In this document: one piece after another, positions 22,369-34,200 of the stretch | Position numbering within the stretch: the stretch's first letter is position 1 | Layout: every line of letters starts with the position of its first letter | Notes under the pieces: generated by a model | Seen by the model: only the letters and a program-made list of their open reading frames with translations | Database searches by the model: none | Told to the model about the DNA's origin: nothing | NCBI GenBank assembly: GCA_003313425.1 | Contig: NHZP01000005.1 | Location: 62,001 to 126,000 of the forward strand | Direction of reading: 5' to 3' | Source: Pseudopyrenochaeta lycopersici | Taxonomy: Eukaryota > Ascomycota > Dothideomycetes > Pleosporales > Pseudopyrenochaetaceae | Length of the DNA stretch: 64,000 bases | Translations under genes and position numbers: made by a program

Positions 22369-22797
22369 ATGTCGTCTGAGTCCTAGATTCGTAATCTGCG
22401 TCTTTATAACGAAATCCTCCGTGCTAAAACTATTACTGAATTCGCTTGCGACAAGTATTTCGGGGACAACATTATTTATTACATCATGCTAAATTTGAAC
22501 TTAAAATATGCTGAATACACTCGTTTAGAGAAACCGTGTGTAAACATGTCCTAGGCTTCTCTAGACAAAACTCGTGACGAGTACTAGAAGAAGGTAGATG
22601 ATAACGAGAAGTTGCTGGCAACCGTGATTGCGCGGTTGCTTTGGAACAAGGCGATTTTGAAGCAGGCGGAAGAAAGGGCGCAGAAGAAGGCTTTATGTCT
22701 TGCGTCGGAGATGCATAACGACAGAGAGTTGGAGTTTGCTGAGGAAGCTCCTTATCCGACCGTTAATGCCTTGGTTAGTTTTTCTCCGATGGTATAG
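22369..22797 (+). pseudogene. antisense accessory ORF of the nested gypsy element (142 codons, three TAG)
   Basis: On the strand opposite to gag-pol, between the integrase end and the 3' LTR, one frame runs from ATG 22369 (MSSES) to TAG 22797. It is interrupted only by TAG at codons 6, 62 and 73, each explicable as CAG->TAG or TGG->TAG. The reading includes IRNLRLYNEILRAKTITEFA, ASLDKTRDEY, a helical stretch LLATVIARLLWNKAILKQAE and an acidic C-terminus. It looks like a small coiled-coil protein. Similar small, repeated, hypothetical proteins are, to my recollection, common in filamentous fungi, but I cannot confirm this here. It has no signal peptide or membrane segment. It converges with pol and would need its own promoter, placed between 22269 and 22368. 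Confidence 0.7.
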
Positions 22798-23084
22798 TCT
22801 ACTATAGGCGCCTTGGATCAACTGGTGACCCCAGTGGAGCCTGGGCAGGCTTCCACCTTCTAGGTTTGTTTCTTCTTTTTTCTTTCCTCCCTCTCCTAAT
22901 ATTCTCTAATTTTTTCTTGGCAGTTTCTTAGATTTTCTGGTGGTTCCCACGTACTTTCCACGCTTGGGTACCCTTTCTATTTAACCAGGTAACTGAAGCT
23001 TAGTTCCAGGTCGTTAACTCTTCCATTCCGTTGGTACCCCTAGATTTTCTTAACTTTAAACTTATTTTCTTCTTTAGGCTCGTA

Positions 23085-26000
23085 CTAGAATGTTTTCTGT
23101 AATGGTGTAGCAAGGTCAGCTAGTTCCAACTTAGAGATATAAAAACATAGGTAAATTTTTGCATCTAGCGGTAGCTCGAGTGTATAATTTACAGGTCCAT
23201 TTCGTCCTTTAACTAAAAATAGTCCGACTTTAACGTGATCAAGTCCCTTGCTTGGACGCTTGTTACGTAAATTTTTTATAAGCAAGTATGCTTTATCCCC
23301 CTTCTTTAGCTGAGGTGCTATTTTTCTTTTCTTGTTTTAGTAGGAAATACTATTGCGTTGTGCTTTCTCAAGGTTTTCTCAGAGTTATTTATGTACTTTC
23401 TTTATTTCTTTAGCTATTTTTATCGCTACTTCCATTTTTCTGCTAGGATATAACTTCATAAAGAGATTAGGGTGTCTCCCGTGGTTAGTAAAGAACAGTG
23501 TCTTTCTAGTTGATTCTGACAATTTATTATTGTAGGCCAGTTGTGCCATTAGTAGCAGTAAAACCTAATTATTTTGCTGTTAATTACTATAAATCCTTAG
23601 GTAGGTCTTTATTATTCTATTCGTTCTTTCTGTCTATCTATCTGTTTATAGGTGATAGGCTGTTAACAATTTTCTTTTTGTTCCTATCGCGGCCATTAAT
23701 GTAGACTAGAAGTTGAATATAAAGAGCTTGTCTCTGTCACTTATAATAGACTTAGGTATACCGTGATATCGTATTAGTCTGTCTAAGACAACAAACGCTA
23801 GTTATTCTGTATTATAGTCGTTTCTAAACAGTATTATCTCTGCTGCTTTCGTAAATCTGCAGACTATATTAAAGATAGCGTTATACTTAATTCCTGTTGC
23901 GGGATCTTTAGACAGTAGTAACCCTGTTACAAAGTCCATAGAAATGTCTACCTAAGGTTCGTTGGGTAGCTCCATAGCTTACATTTCTCCGTAGGGTGCA
24001 TAGGTACTGTGTTTGTTCTTATAACAGTCCGCGCATTTTTTAATAAACTATTCGACCTTAGCTTTTATGTTCTTGAAGCTGTAGTGTCGCTGTATAAGTT
24101 CCATTATTCTTTTAATTCCGGGGTAACTGTGTACTAGGTCATCATAGTATTACCAGATAATTACTTCTTACAATTCTTTAGGTACTTCAGACGTAATTAT
24201 TATAGTGTTGTTTAATAACTTATTAGGTCCTAGGCTTCCATCCTAGTTTACTTAAAAGATAGCATCGTTAACTATTACTTTTATTCCTGCGATGTCTAAT
24301 CTGCGGCTAAGAGCATTAGCTCTGCTGTTATCCTTTCCTAGCGTATACACGATCTTAAACTTATATTGTCCCAACATTTTAGCCCATCTAACCTGTCTTC
24401 GATTCAATATCTTAGTAGTGGTGAAATAAACTAAGTTCTTGTAATCCGTGAATATCGTAAGATTTGAGCAACTCTCTGCGTAGATTCGCCAGTAGTTGAG
24501 GGCGTCAACGACTGCTATAAGCTCTTTATCATGCACGTCGTAGCGTTCCTCAGCGTCTATAAATTTTCTTAAGTAGTACGCGATTAGGTACCATTTCCTA
24601 TTGCGCTCTTGTTTTGCCGTTGCACCTAGTGCAAGGTCTGAGGCGTCTGTTTCAAACCGTAAGAGTTCTCCCGTTCAGAATGCAATTAACACTAGAGGTA
24701 TAATGCAGGCTTCCTTAAGTATCTAAAATACTTTTCTTTATTCGTTTCCCCATTCCTATTTAGTATCTTTTCTTATAAGCTTAGTAAGTGGGATGGATTT
24801 CTTAGAAAAATCCTTAATAAATTGTTGGTTAAAGTTAACAAATCCCATAAATAACTGTATATCTTTAACTATTTTGGGTTCAGGCTATTCTTTTACTACT
24901 CTTATTTTTTCTTCGCTCATCTTTACTCCGTGTGCACCTACTATGCATCCTAGGAATTCGACTTCTTCCTTATAGAACTCACATTTCTTAGGTTTAAGCA
25001 GTAAACTAAATCTTCCTAAGCAGGCAAGAACTGTTTTAACGTGCTTAATGTGTTCCTATAGATTATCAGAGTACACGAGGATATCGTCAAGGTATGCGAT
25101 AACGAATGCGTCTAGGTATTCCCTCAACACATTATTAATAAGTGCCTGGCATATTACTAGTATATTAGTAAGGCTAAAAGGCATCACTATATACTCGTAG
25201 TAGCCGTAGCGTATTCTAAACGCAGTCTTCTATTCTTTACCTTCCTTCATACAAATAAAGTTATACGCTCCTCTTAAGTCTAATGCCGTAAAGACTTTCG
25301 CAAAGGCTAGTCAATCCCATAATTCCGCTATGTTCAGTAAAGGGTATCAATTCTTTACTATAATATTATTAAGTTTCCAGTAGTTAACGCATAATCTTAG
25401 CTTCCTATTCTTTTTTAGTACGAATAGTATAGGGTATCCTACTAGCGACTATAATTCTCTAATAAATCCCTTTTTCAAGTTCGTCTTAATGTATTCGCGC
25501 AGGGTCTTAAGTTCTTTTTCTAATAAACCGTAAATTAGGCTAAAAGTCGGTTACTTTCCTTCCTATAGGATAATCTTATAATCCCAAGGTTAATGCTTAG
25601 GCAATACTTTTATAGTTATCTCTTCCTAAAAGAGTAACTCATATTCTTTATACTCGTCAGGGATTGCTAGAGTTACGCTTTACTCCTTAACTCTAGCTTG
25701 TTAGTCTAAGGGCCTCCTATTAGTACCTGCTAAGTCAGACCCTCGTGTCTTAAGGCCGTCCTTATTCGAAGTGAGGATTCCAATCGTCATCTTCTCATCT
25801 ACCCAGGCACTCAGCCGCAGCGTAGGCTTACTTGTAGTTACGTCCGTTCCACAGCACTTAAACAAGAACTTTTTCTTTTTCCAATCTATGTCTAGACTGT
25901 GTTCTCTTAACCATAAGAGTCCTAGTATCACGTCGTGTTATAATAGTCCAAAGACGTCTAGGTCAATCATTTCCCTATAGTTCTAGATAATAAGTTGCAC

Positions 26001-26200
26001 GCTCTGTACTTCGTGTGTAATTACGGACTCTGATAGCATTAGTTACCTATCGGCGACTATTAATGGATATAGGACTAATTTCAACGATAGGACAAGGCCA
26101 GCTTATTCTATCGCTCGCGCAGAAATATAGCTCCGTTGTGCTCTAGAATCTACTAGTGCCTTTATCCAGCTTCTATTAAGCTTAATATTTAGCTTAAAGA
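23085..26200 (-). pseudogene. pol of the nested gypsy element (PR-RT-RNase H-IN)
   Basis: Minus strand, in order. Protease-like part near 26.15-25.7 kb, ending ILGLLWLREHSLDIDW. RT about 25.55-25.0 kb with LRLCVNYWKLNN, FTALDLRGAYN and an intact [12 protein letters not shown] near 25.08 kb. RNase H about 24.68-24.29 kb (FETDASDLALGA, HDKELIAVVDALNYWR, RANALSRRLD). Integrase about 24.15-23.5 kb with its H-H-C-C finger (HYSFKNIK...CADC), DISMDFVTGL and SDRDKLF. An integrase tail near 23.28-23.09 kb reads LDHVKVGLFLVKGRNG. Numerous TAG/TAA codons break the frame, but catalytic residues survive better than in the older elements. Confidence 0.85.
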
Positions 26201-27479
26201 GTCCTTATGTGCCTGTTGCGCATAGGGTTCGCAGTTCTTACCTATTAGTAGGCGTGACCCTAAAAAAGGCTCCTCCTAATACCTGTTCAGTGTCTTAATA
26301 TCTTTATACTTAAGGCAATCCAAGTTAAGGCACGTTTACCATTATCGCTAATTACATTCTCTATTAAAGACCAGCTGCATCACTATAGTAGCCGCAGGGT
26401 CGTTATTTCCTAGGAAGTAGAGGACAGTCCTCTTATCTCATAGATAGTTGTCGCATTTAACTTCGGGACAATTATACTATTAGTATTTGCATTAGTAAAA
26501 CGAGTAAGGAAAGTATCCTTATTCCGTTTTACTTAAATAGTAGATCGCGTACAGGTCTGTAGTACAAAAGGACTAGTAGACAACACCGTATCGCTTATTA
26601 CGTAGATCTATTAAGTAGTCTAGTACTAGTTTCTGTAGTCCTTTGCGCATAGTATGTAGGGTTTAAGCCGCCTCAGCGTGCTCGTACATTTCTCAGGCTT
26701 CTTCCTCTATAAGATACCAAAAAGGGTCGACGTTTTCTTTATCGTCTTCCTAATGCATTTATTGTTCGAGCTGCGTATAAATATCTTACTTCTTACTGTC
26801 TGTAAGCACGATTTCGCCGTAGGAGTTAACTTAAAGATACCCTTATTATACTAGGTTCTCGGTGTTTGGTACATAGAAGGCGTCTTCCCGTGTTAGTAGT
26901 GGCATTATTTGGCGTCGTAGTGTATATTTAGGGGTCTTAACTACCAGGGGTTCTAGTGCCCATGTTTGTCTAGCTCGTTAAAGTTTCTGTGGTGTGTCCC
27001 TAACGCTTGCGGGTTGCTATGCTTCTTTAGCCCTTTCCGCCCATTCTTATGTTACCTTCGTATGATGTTCAGGGTAACGGTAATATTCCCGTAACATGTC
27101 TTGCATCGCTTGTTCAGCTAGAATAATCGTACTCATTCCTTGCTTTATAGCTGCTTCCTATTCTTCTAGGGTTAACGCGTTAATATATTATGCTTCGTAC
27201 ATATATTGCGCGTATAACTAGCGGTTGAGTTCTGCAATATCTTTTCCTGCCTCCGTAGGTGTCGATGGCCTCGGGGTTCCTAGTCAATATCGCTTCTAGA
27301 AGTTTTCCTTTTTTTAATCCTTAGTTAAGAGCACTATAGTATCATTAAGGTCTTCCTCAGCATCTTCGTAGACTGGGGACAGGGAGCCGCTGCTCTCTTC
27401 TTCCTCGTCGCTATACTAGGTTCCTGGAATTCCTTTCCTAGTAGGTTTTAAGAGAGGTGGCTGTAACAGCTCCGTATCT

Positions 27480-28408
27480 TAGGCCTCTTCCTCTTAGGTT
27501 GCGACGACTTCCCATGTTTCGTCGTCGCTGCGTTCTTCCTTCACCACCATCATGTTAATCTGGGGGGTTACCTTATTCTTACTCCTGCAGTCCTTAGCTA
27601 TATAGCCTTTCTTGTTACAGTTAAAACAGGTTATTTCTTTTTTCTTTCCGCCCTTACCTAACCTTTCCTTGTTAAGGTTATCTAAATGCATTGCCTCAGG
27701 GCCCCCTAACAGGTACTGTCCGGGCACTCCCTATGGTTAATACTAATATCATAGGCGACTATTATTTGGCTTGTTGCGATAATCCTTCTAGGGTTTCTTA
27801 TCTTCTTTTGTTTATCCCAGTAGTTATCCTCTAAGTCGTATACAGAGCTCATAGAGCTCTACATCTAGTTAGATAGTTTCATTGATTAGGTCGTCCAGTG
27901 TCGTGATTTTCGTGCCTATACGCATGAGCTCGGTCTAGACGTCCGCTTTCAGGCCTTGTTTATACATAGTTTTCAGGGTGTCGTCATTCCAACTAGTCTG
28001 TCTAGCGTAACCTAGAAATTTGTTGGTATAGTCGGCTGCAGACCTGGTTTGTCGCATGTTTTGAATCTTGCGCTCTGTAATAGTTGCCACGTTCGAGAGC
28101 CCGAACGCTTGGCGCATGCATGTTTTGAATCTTTCCGTATTTTCGAACATAACGATAAGTTCTTGAGGCTTTTCTTTATCACTCATGTACTCGACTAGGT
28201 GGGGTTTCACCTATTTGGCAGCTTCGCCCCTCATGTAGCTCGACATGAGTACTACTTGATCGTCGTCGTCTATGGTGGTTGCGTTGAACTTGAAGAATAG
28301 GTTGAACTGGAGTAGCCAGTCTTCGAGCTTGAACCGATCCCCATAGAAGAGGTCCGGTTTGGCGACAGCGTTACCTGGCCTTGTAGTATGATAGTTGGTG
28401 GTTTCCAT
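27480..28408 (-). pseudogene. gag of the nested gypsy element
   Basis: It starts METTNYHTTRPGNAV at 28408, then LFYGDRFKLEDWLLQFNLFF, the usual beginning of a fungal gypsy Gag. The frame is broken by stops at about 28210 and again near 27860-27730. A nucleic-acid-binding knuckle follows at about 27625-27585 with CFNCNKKGYIAKDC, where the expected His is Tyr (CAT->TAT, a RIP-type change). Confidence 0.85.
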
Positions 28409-28440
28409 CTCAGTGTCACTTATCTTAAGGGTGTTCAAAG

Positions 28441-28833
28441 TGTAAAGAATCTTAAGGGCTATTGGTGAGGATAACCAATAAGACTGCAAGGTTAGTTCTC
28501 CAGGATAGAGTGAGGGACTAGATAGAAGGGGGTTTAATACTAAGACAGTAAGAGGGTGCTTCTGTAAAGAGTACTAAGGGTTAAGAACAATCAGTATTGC
28601 TATCACTATACTATAGAGTATAATATTAAGTTGAACACAATGAGCCATAAGGGTTCATTGTGGTGACCTATATACATGACGCGCTCGTCGCGCTCGCCGC
28701 GAGCGCTGCGAGCGCTCGTCCTTGGCGGAGCGAGCGGTCACGTGACGCGTGACAGAGTGGAATACTGGCGCTTCCTGACTGGCTGTCAGTACCTAAGGCT
28801 CTCCCTCCTTGTCCAGGATTCCAGATCCTAACA
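28441..28833 (-). repeat. 5' LTR of the nested gypsy element
   Basis: 393-bp partner of 21876-22268, less RIPed. Contains the same GC-rich palindromic block (about 28682-28740). Followed by the duplicated target GAATT. Confidence 0.93.
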
Positions 28834-29131
28834 GAATTACGCATACTTCCTTAATTATATAGTATAACAACAAGCACCATCGCAACCACGCTAACGGATG
28901 TATTATAATTAAAACAATAGAAGTTATATAACTAATATACCTCTAAACGTTAATTAGAGACAAGGCTCTACGTAGGTACAAGGGTAAGAATAACGCCTCA
29001 CATGCAATATGTATGGCTCAGCAGCTTATCTAGTTTGAGATTGCAATGCATACCGCGAACTTGTCTTGTTAGGCTAGGTATCTACTTTCTTTATAAAGGA
29101 AGATAACCGCAGAATCTATTATTTTAGACTA

Positions 29132-29173
29132 ACGTGCCGCCCCACCTGAGGAACGCCACCACCTGAGGAACGC
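29132..29173 (+). repeat. left terminal inverted repeat of the Fot1/pogo element
   Basis: Exact 42-bp reverse complement of 31209-31250. The internal 17-bp tandem duplication (29142-29158, 29159-29175) may supply two transposase binding sites. Confidence 0.93.
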
Positions 29174-29292
29174 CAAAGCCCATGTACACAGTTAACTTTT
29201 TGAGGCTATAGAGCCACCAACAATAGCTATTATCACGAGAATTTTTGTTGGTGAGCTTTACTAGGTATATAGAGTAATTGCGCAGCATCAGA

Positions 29293-31161
29293 TTACACAA
29301 TAAGCCTTTGTGGCGGCCTGATTGGCCGACCTCGTCGAGATTGAGCATGCAGAGCTTCTTGAGCAACAACAGGCTCCTCGTCCACCACAACAGATTTTTG
29401 AGCCTTAGCAGGCTTGAGGCTTTGCCTCTTACCTAATCTAGATAATTTCATATCGCTTTGGAGTTGTTTTTGAAGCTCGCGAGCCTCCTTTTGCTCCTTG
29501 CGAGATGCAGCTTTCTGAGCTCTCTCTACCTCCCTCATCTCTCTAGTTGCTAGCCTCATCCTTGCCCTCTCTTCAAGCTGTAAAGCCTTGAGCTGCTTTT
29601 GCTGATCACGAAGCTTGATTGCTTTACTTTTTTGGTGTTGTAGCTCCTCCTCCTCACGCTCTTTTCTCTCCTTTTGAGCTCGAGCTGCCTGGACCTTAGT
29701 AGGTGACCAGAACTGAGCTCCACCATGGTATTCTTGAGGTTTCTCAAGGATCAAGGCCTTGCCTCGCTTCCTACGCTTCTTCTCATTGCTGAGGGCCTCC
29801 TTGAGCTGAGTATTTTTATGTTGAAGTAGCTGATTTTGAGCTGAGATAGTGTGGATCGTTCGGCTAAGCTTTTTTGAGTGATTATCATATATATTATCTA
29901 CAGCCTGCTTAAGGAGGCGCTCTATCTTCCTCCAATCGCTTGCGCTTAGTACTGAGGAGGAGCTATCGCGTGAGGAGGGTCTATCTCTTAAGGTTGGTGC
30001 TGTAGTAAAGCGGTGGAGGATAACGTCAGGATTGAAAGGCTCGATGCCTGTTGTCGCAAAGGCCTTGCAGATCGTTGTTTCTTTTATAGATAGGCTCCAG
30101 GCTTGATAGAAGAGGCGAAAGAAATCCCTTTTGGTGATGCAGGTTAGCCCTTGAGCTTGAGCTATAAACTGAGATAGCTCAGCGCGGTAGGCAGCAGCGA
30201 GAGGCCCGAACACGCTTACATCGAGAGGCTGTAAGGTGTGCGTTGAATGAGGAGGATAGATAGCTAGGAGGATCTTATTTTGATCACAGTAGTCTATAAA
30301 ACCCATTGTTAGGTGAGATCCATGGCCATTAAGGATGAGTAATCGATAGGCTTGACGAGCCTTCGTTTTTGTCTCGCGATTAAACACTTCCTTGAGCCAA
30401 GATAGGCCTATCTCATTGCTTGTCCATCTACTTGATGATGAGGTAAAGAAAGCTTTATGGTTTTGAGGCTTAAAATCTTGTAACCATGAGTCTTGTATGT
30501 TGCCTGAGGTAGCTTGATAGATGAGAGCAGGCGTGAGAGCACTACTATCAGCACAGATGCAGGCTATCGTAGTAATCCACTCACGATTACCATCCTGGAT
30601 GATGTGCTTTGTCTTTCCTTGCTTATAGTCGCTCCTTGAGAATACGCGCTTCGACTTGCCTAGCATCCTAATGAGGAAGCCTTTCTCATCTATATTATAG
30701 ATATGTCGGGAGTCAATTGAGTACTGCTTAATCTTACGCTTGAGTAGCTTAAAATAGAGGCTATAGTTAAAGGCAGAGTCGGCTTTGAAGCGGTTGCGAT
30801 CAAGGGGGGTTGCCCAGTGTGAGATGAGCTCGATGTTATGACGTTTGATAAAGCGCTGAACCTAGTGTTTACCAGGCTCCCTAGAGACTATCTGGGCTGC
30901 GAAATTTCGTATTATAGGCTGAGTTGGAGGTAGTCCTCGTGAGGATAGATCCTTGATATACTGTATAAGCTGTTTCTCTTGTGCGTTGTTGAGTAATCGA
31001 TCATTTTTAATCTTGGTTGCACGCGAGCCTATTACACCTCGGTGCCGTTTTGAGAGTGCTGAGCGACTGCACTTATACTTATTGGCATACTCTTGGTACG
31101 TAAAATGTTCTCCTAGTTGTAAGGAATTCAACGCTTCGATTGCAGCGTCAATACCTGCCAT
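29293..31161 (-). pseudogene. pogo/Fot1-type DDD transposase, one stop and one catalytic D->N
   Basis: A 622-codon frame from ATG 31161 to the stop at 29293. The N-terminus has a helix-turn-helix (YANKYKCSRSALSKRHRG) and a CENP-B-type DNA-binding part. The DDE-superfamily core follows with D158 (IYNIDEKGF), position 278 (LILNGHGSH, where the family has D) and D314 (LQPLDVSVFG), 35 residues apart as in pogo/Fot1 enzymes. A Lys/Arg/Glu-rich coiled C-terminus ends RRGRPIRPPQRLIV. Codon 100 is TAG (30864-30862) between PGKH and VQRF, where a Trp is usual. Both the stop and the D278N change are CpA->TpA on the plus strand. Everything else is open. The element is therefore disabled by as few as two RIP-like hits. 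It cannot move by its own enzyme but its perfect ends could still be mobilised. Confidence 0.93.
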
Positions 31162-31208
31162 GGTGGTGGAGAAATCGCGTGTTGAAGTTTGGCGGGAATT
31201 TCGTGTTC

Positions 31209-31250
31209 GCGTTCCTCAGGTGGTGGCGTTCCTCAGGTGGGGCGGCACGT
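31209..31250 (-). repeat. right terminal inverted repeat of the Fot1/pogo element
   Basis: Perfect 42-bp partner of 29132-29173, followed by the TA target duplication. Confidence 0.93.
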
Positions 31251-31252
31251 TA

Positions 31253-34200
31253 TTATATAAAAAGCTTAGAGAAATTACTAAGTCTATTCCGCCAAGCTTT
31301 TAGCTTAACTAGCTAAAAAAGAAAGTCACAGAATTCTTTAAAGTACCTAAGGATGTGCTAGACTAGCCAGCTTTAGTAGTAAGACCAAATATATTTAGAG
31401 GAACAGACTCACGCGTAGGGGTAAGGAACCTAGAGCAAAGTTAATAACAAGAGAACCTAGCAGCTAACAGCGTTACAGAAATCTTTAGCGCAAGAACTAA
31501 GATAGATATAGAAGATAAGTTTTATAACTTCTAGGAAAATTGCATGCTTAACTAGCAACATCACGGCTTAGTTATAAGCCTTAATTACGTAGACAGTAAT
31601 AATATTATTATAGGGGCGTTTCCTAAGGACCTCCTAGAAACTGCGGAAGTCTGTGTAGCTAGTTAAAAAGTAATACTAAGCAAAGATAAAACTCTAGAAT
31701 AAGTTCGCTAAGGCGAGGTACGAAAGCCTACGCAGCTATAAAAGATTTTAGCTAGATAACTACTAGGAAACTAAAATAAAGAGCTAAGCTAATTTATAGA
31801 GAAAGGGCTAACTACTTCAGCTACGCCTACTTTAAGATAAAGATACGAGGGCGATAAGATTATGCACGATATAGGACCCGCGGGCGTGCCTATCACAACG
31901 CCGCACAGAGGAGTAACAGTCACTACCAAGCCGCCACCCTATCAGATACTAGATTACCTTAAGCCACCTGTTAATTACGCGTATTAAGGTAAAGAAAAGA
32001 AGGTTTAATTCTAAGAGACTTATAATAAAGAATAAAGCCTAGAAATCTACTAACTATCTAGGATAGTATTAGCTATCTTAAAGTAAGAAGTATAAGAATT
32101 AACTATAGGAGACTTACTTAGGCAGAACGATATTAAAGGCTAGGTTAGAAAGCTCCTTTAGGAAGAAGAAGGAACTAAGAAACGTCCTATAGAAGTAAAC
32201 ACAATAGTTTTAGTAAGCTAGCTAATTAGGAGCCGCCTTAGGTGCGCTAAGCTTAACCTAGGAAGCCCTGTGATTAGCTAGAACTATCTGAACTCTAATA
32301 AACGCGAGGAACCTAAACCCTAGGTATTAAAATACAACGTAATTATAACTGTACATAACGCGCAGCAGCAATATATTATTAATAGTGAATCTAACACCTA
32401 GATTAATAGGAATAAGGTTACAGCAAAGAGGGTAGCTACGCAGGAAAGGCTTAGAGGAATAAGACTAATGTATTATAACCTTCCTGTTTGTTAGGCATCG
32501 TTTAACAGGAACGCTGTAAAATACCTTATTAACACAGGTTCGCAAATAAACCTCTTAAGATTAAGTGCGGCACGAGCCTTAAGCATCGTCTATAAGGCTA
32601 TAGAGTAACGCCCTAGGCAGATGAATAAGATTATAAGTGCAACGGGAGATACTGATACCTTTATTAGCACGGCTTAGGACGTCCTAGTTAAAGTAGGGGA
32701 GGTTATTATAAGGACGTACTTCTGAATAATAGCTAATCTAATAAGGTTAGCTATCTTTAGTAATCCCTAGTATTCTACAGTAAGGTTGGCTATCTAGTAT
32801 AACGTATATAGTTAGGTCACGTGTTGAATAATCTCTAAGGATAGAATAAGGAACGCAGTCTTCCTGGTATCAGATCCGACGCCCTTTTACCTAAGTATGG
32901 TAGTAGTAGATTCTAATGACTTAGAAAACTAGATGCAAGCGCATAGATAGGGGAAGTGCGTTCGCATACTAACATTAACACCCTAGAAAATAAGGATATT
33001 AGCAACATCGCTTAAGCTAAGTATTACTAGGAAGTCTATCTTATTAACAATAAGTTAGATTTTAGAGACTTTTCGTACTTATTTACTATACAAGACAGAA
33101 GCAAGTTACAAGTACGAAAGGGCTATACTGCGTTACAACTTATCTCGTTGAACGCGACAGCTAGTCTAGAAGTAAGCCTCGAAAGTATTATATGCGAACT
33201 AAACCGCCAAACTTAGAGCTAGCGAAGACAGTAGTTGTAAGTTAATACAATATATAAGAAGGTAGCAGACAAAGTAAAGCTAATTAATAAGCCGCGCCCC
33301 CCAGAACTAATAGAATTCAGAAGGGAAGACTAGCTAGAAATCGCAGTTAAGAACTAGTTGCTTCGCTTAAGCCTAAAGGGACCTAGCCTAGGACCTTCTA
33401 ATTATCTCTTTAAACAATAATACGCGGATTTTCTACGAGGGTCTCACCTTACTTCTAAATAAATAAATTAACTAAAGCTTAGATCCCTACAGGCCTAAGA
33501 AAAGCAGTTAATACTAGATATATTAATAAATTAAGAAGCAGTAATAGCCTTTACCTTTACTAAATTAGGAAGGATTAGTAAAGACGTATGCCCGCTATAC
33601 AAGATAAAGACAATACCTTATAAAGCATAGCAGGTTAAGTCTTTTCCTATGCTAAGAGGGATTAAGGAAGAGGCAGTAGCAATATTTTAAGAAAGAATTA
33701 ACTAAGGAACCCTTAAATAGTATAATAGTTAGTATAGGAACCTATAGTTCCTAGTTGCTAAGAAAGATAAGAAGTACTAGCTTATTAACAACGCAGTTTA
33801 TATAAATAAGGTTTTAATACAGGATACAAATCTCCTACTAACAGCTAACAAATTCTTAGAATAATTTACTAGATACAAGATCCTCTCTCTTATAGATCTG
33901 TTTTTAGGATATAATTAGATTACACTTTACCCTAACAGTAAAGACATAACTACATTCTAGACGCTAATTAGGTTATTAAGATCATGCACGATAGTTTAAG
34001 GAGCCACGAACTTAGTTAGTGCTTTTTAGCAGATAATAATAAAAATCCTAATTAAATATTAGCCTCACACTGCGCTATTCCTAGATAATATTACGTGTAG
34101 TAGCTTAAAATTAACGTATAATAACAAAGAAGTATTACTAGGAGTTTAAAGATATATGCTAGAATATATCTAACAGCTAGATAGGGTACTTACTAATATT

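Larger units (their letters stand above)
21876..28833 (-). mobile_element. nested Ty3/gypsy retrotransposon with antisense accessory ORF
   Basis: Two 393-bp LTRs (21876-22268 and 28441-28833; TGT...ACA) and a perfect 5-bp target duplication GAATT (21871-21875 and 28834-28838) define a 6958-bp element lying in the gag region of the host element. It reads on the minus strand: gag from 28408, a CCHC-type knuckle with H changed to Y, protease, RT with intact YLDD, RNase H, and integrase with zinc finger and DDE region. A small ORF on the opposite strand lies near the 3' LTR. The LTRs differ at about 18 positions, all transitions and no indels. That is fewer than between the host LTRs, matching its later arrival. 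Confidence 0.95.
29132..31250 (-). mobile_element. Fot1/pogo-type (Tc1/mariner superfamily) DNA transposon
   Basis: 2119 bp bounded by perfect 42-bp terminal inverted repeats (29132-29173 and 31209-31250) starting ACGTGCCGCCCCACC, with a TA on each side (29130-29131 and 31251-31252). The left terminus holds two tandem copies of a 17-mer (CCACCTGAGGAACGCCA); the right terminus mirrors the doubled motif. It encodes one long transposase frame on the minus strand and sits within the RIPed host LTR element. Base composition is near normal, so it is the youngest or least RIPed insertion in the desert. Confidence 0.95.
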
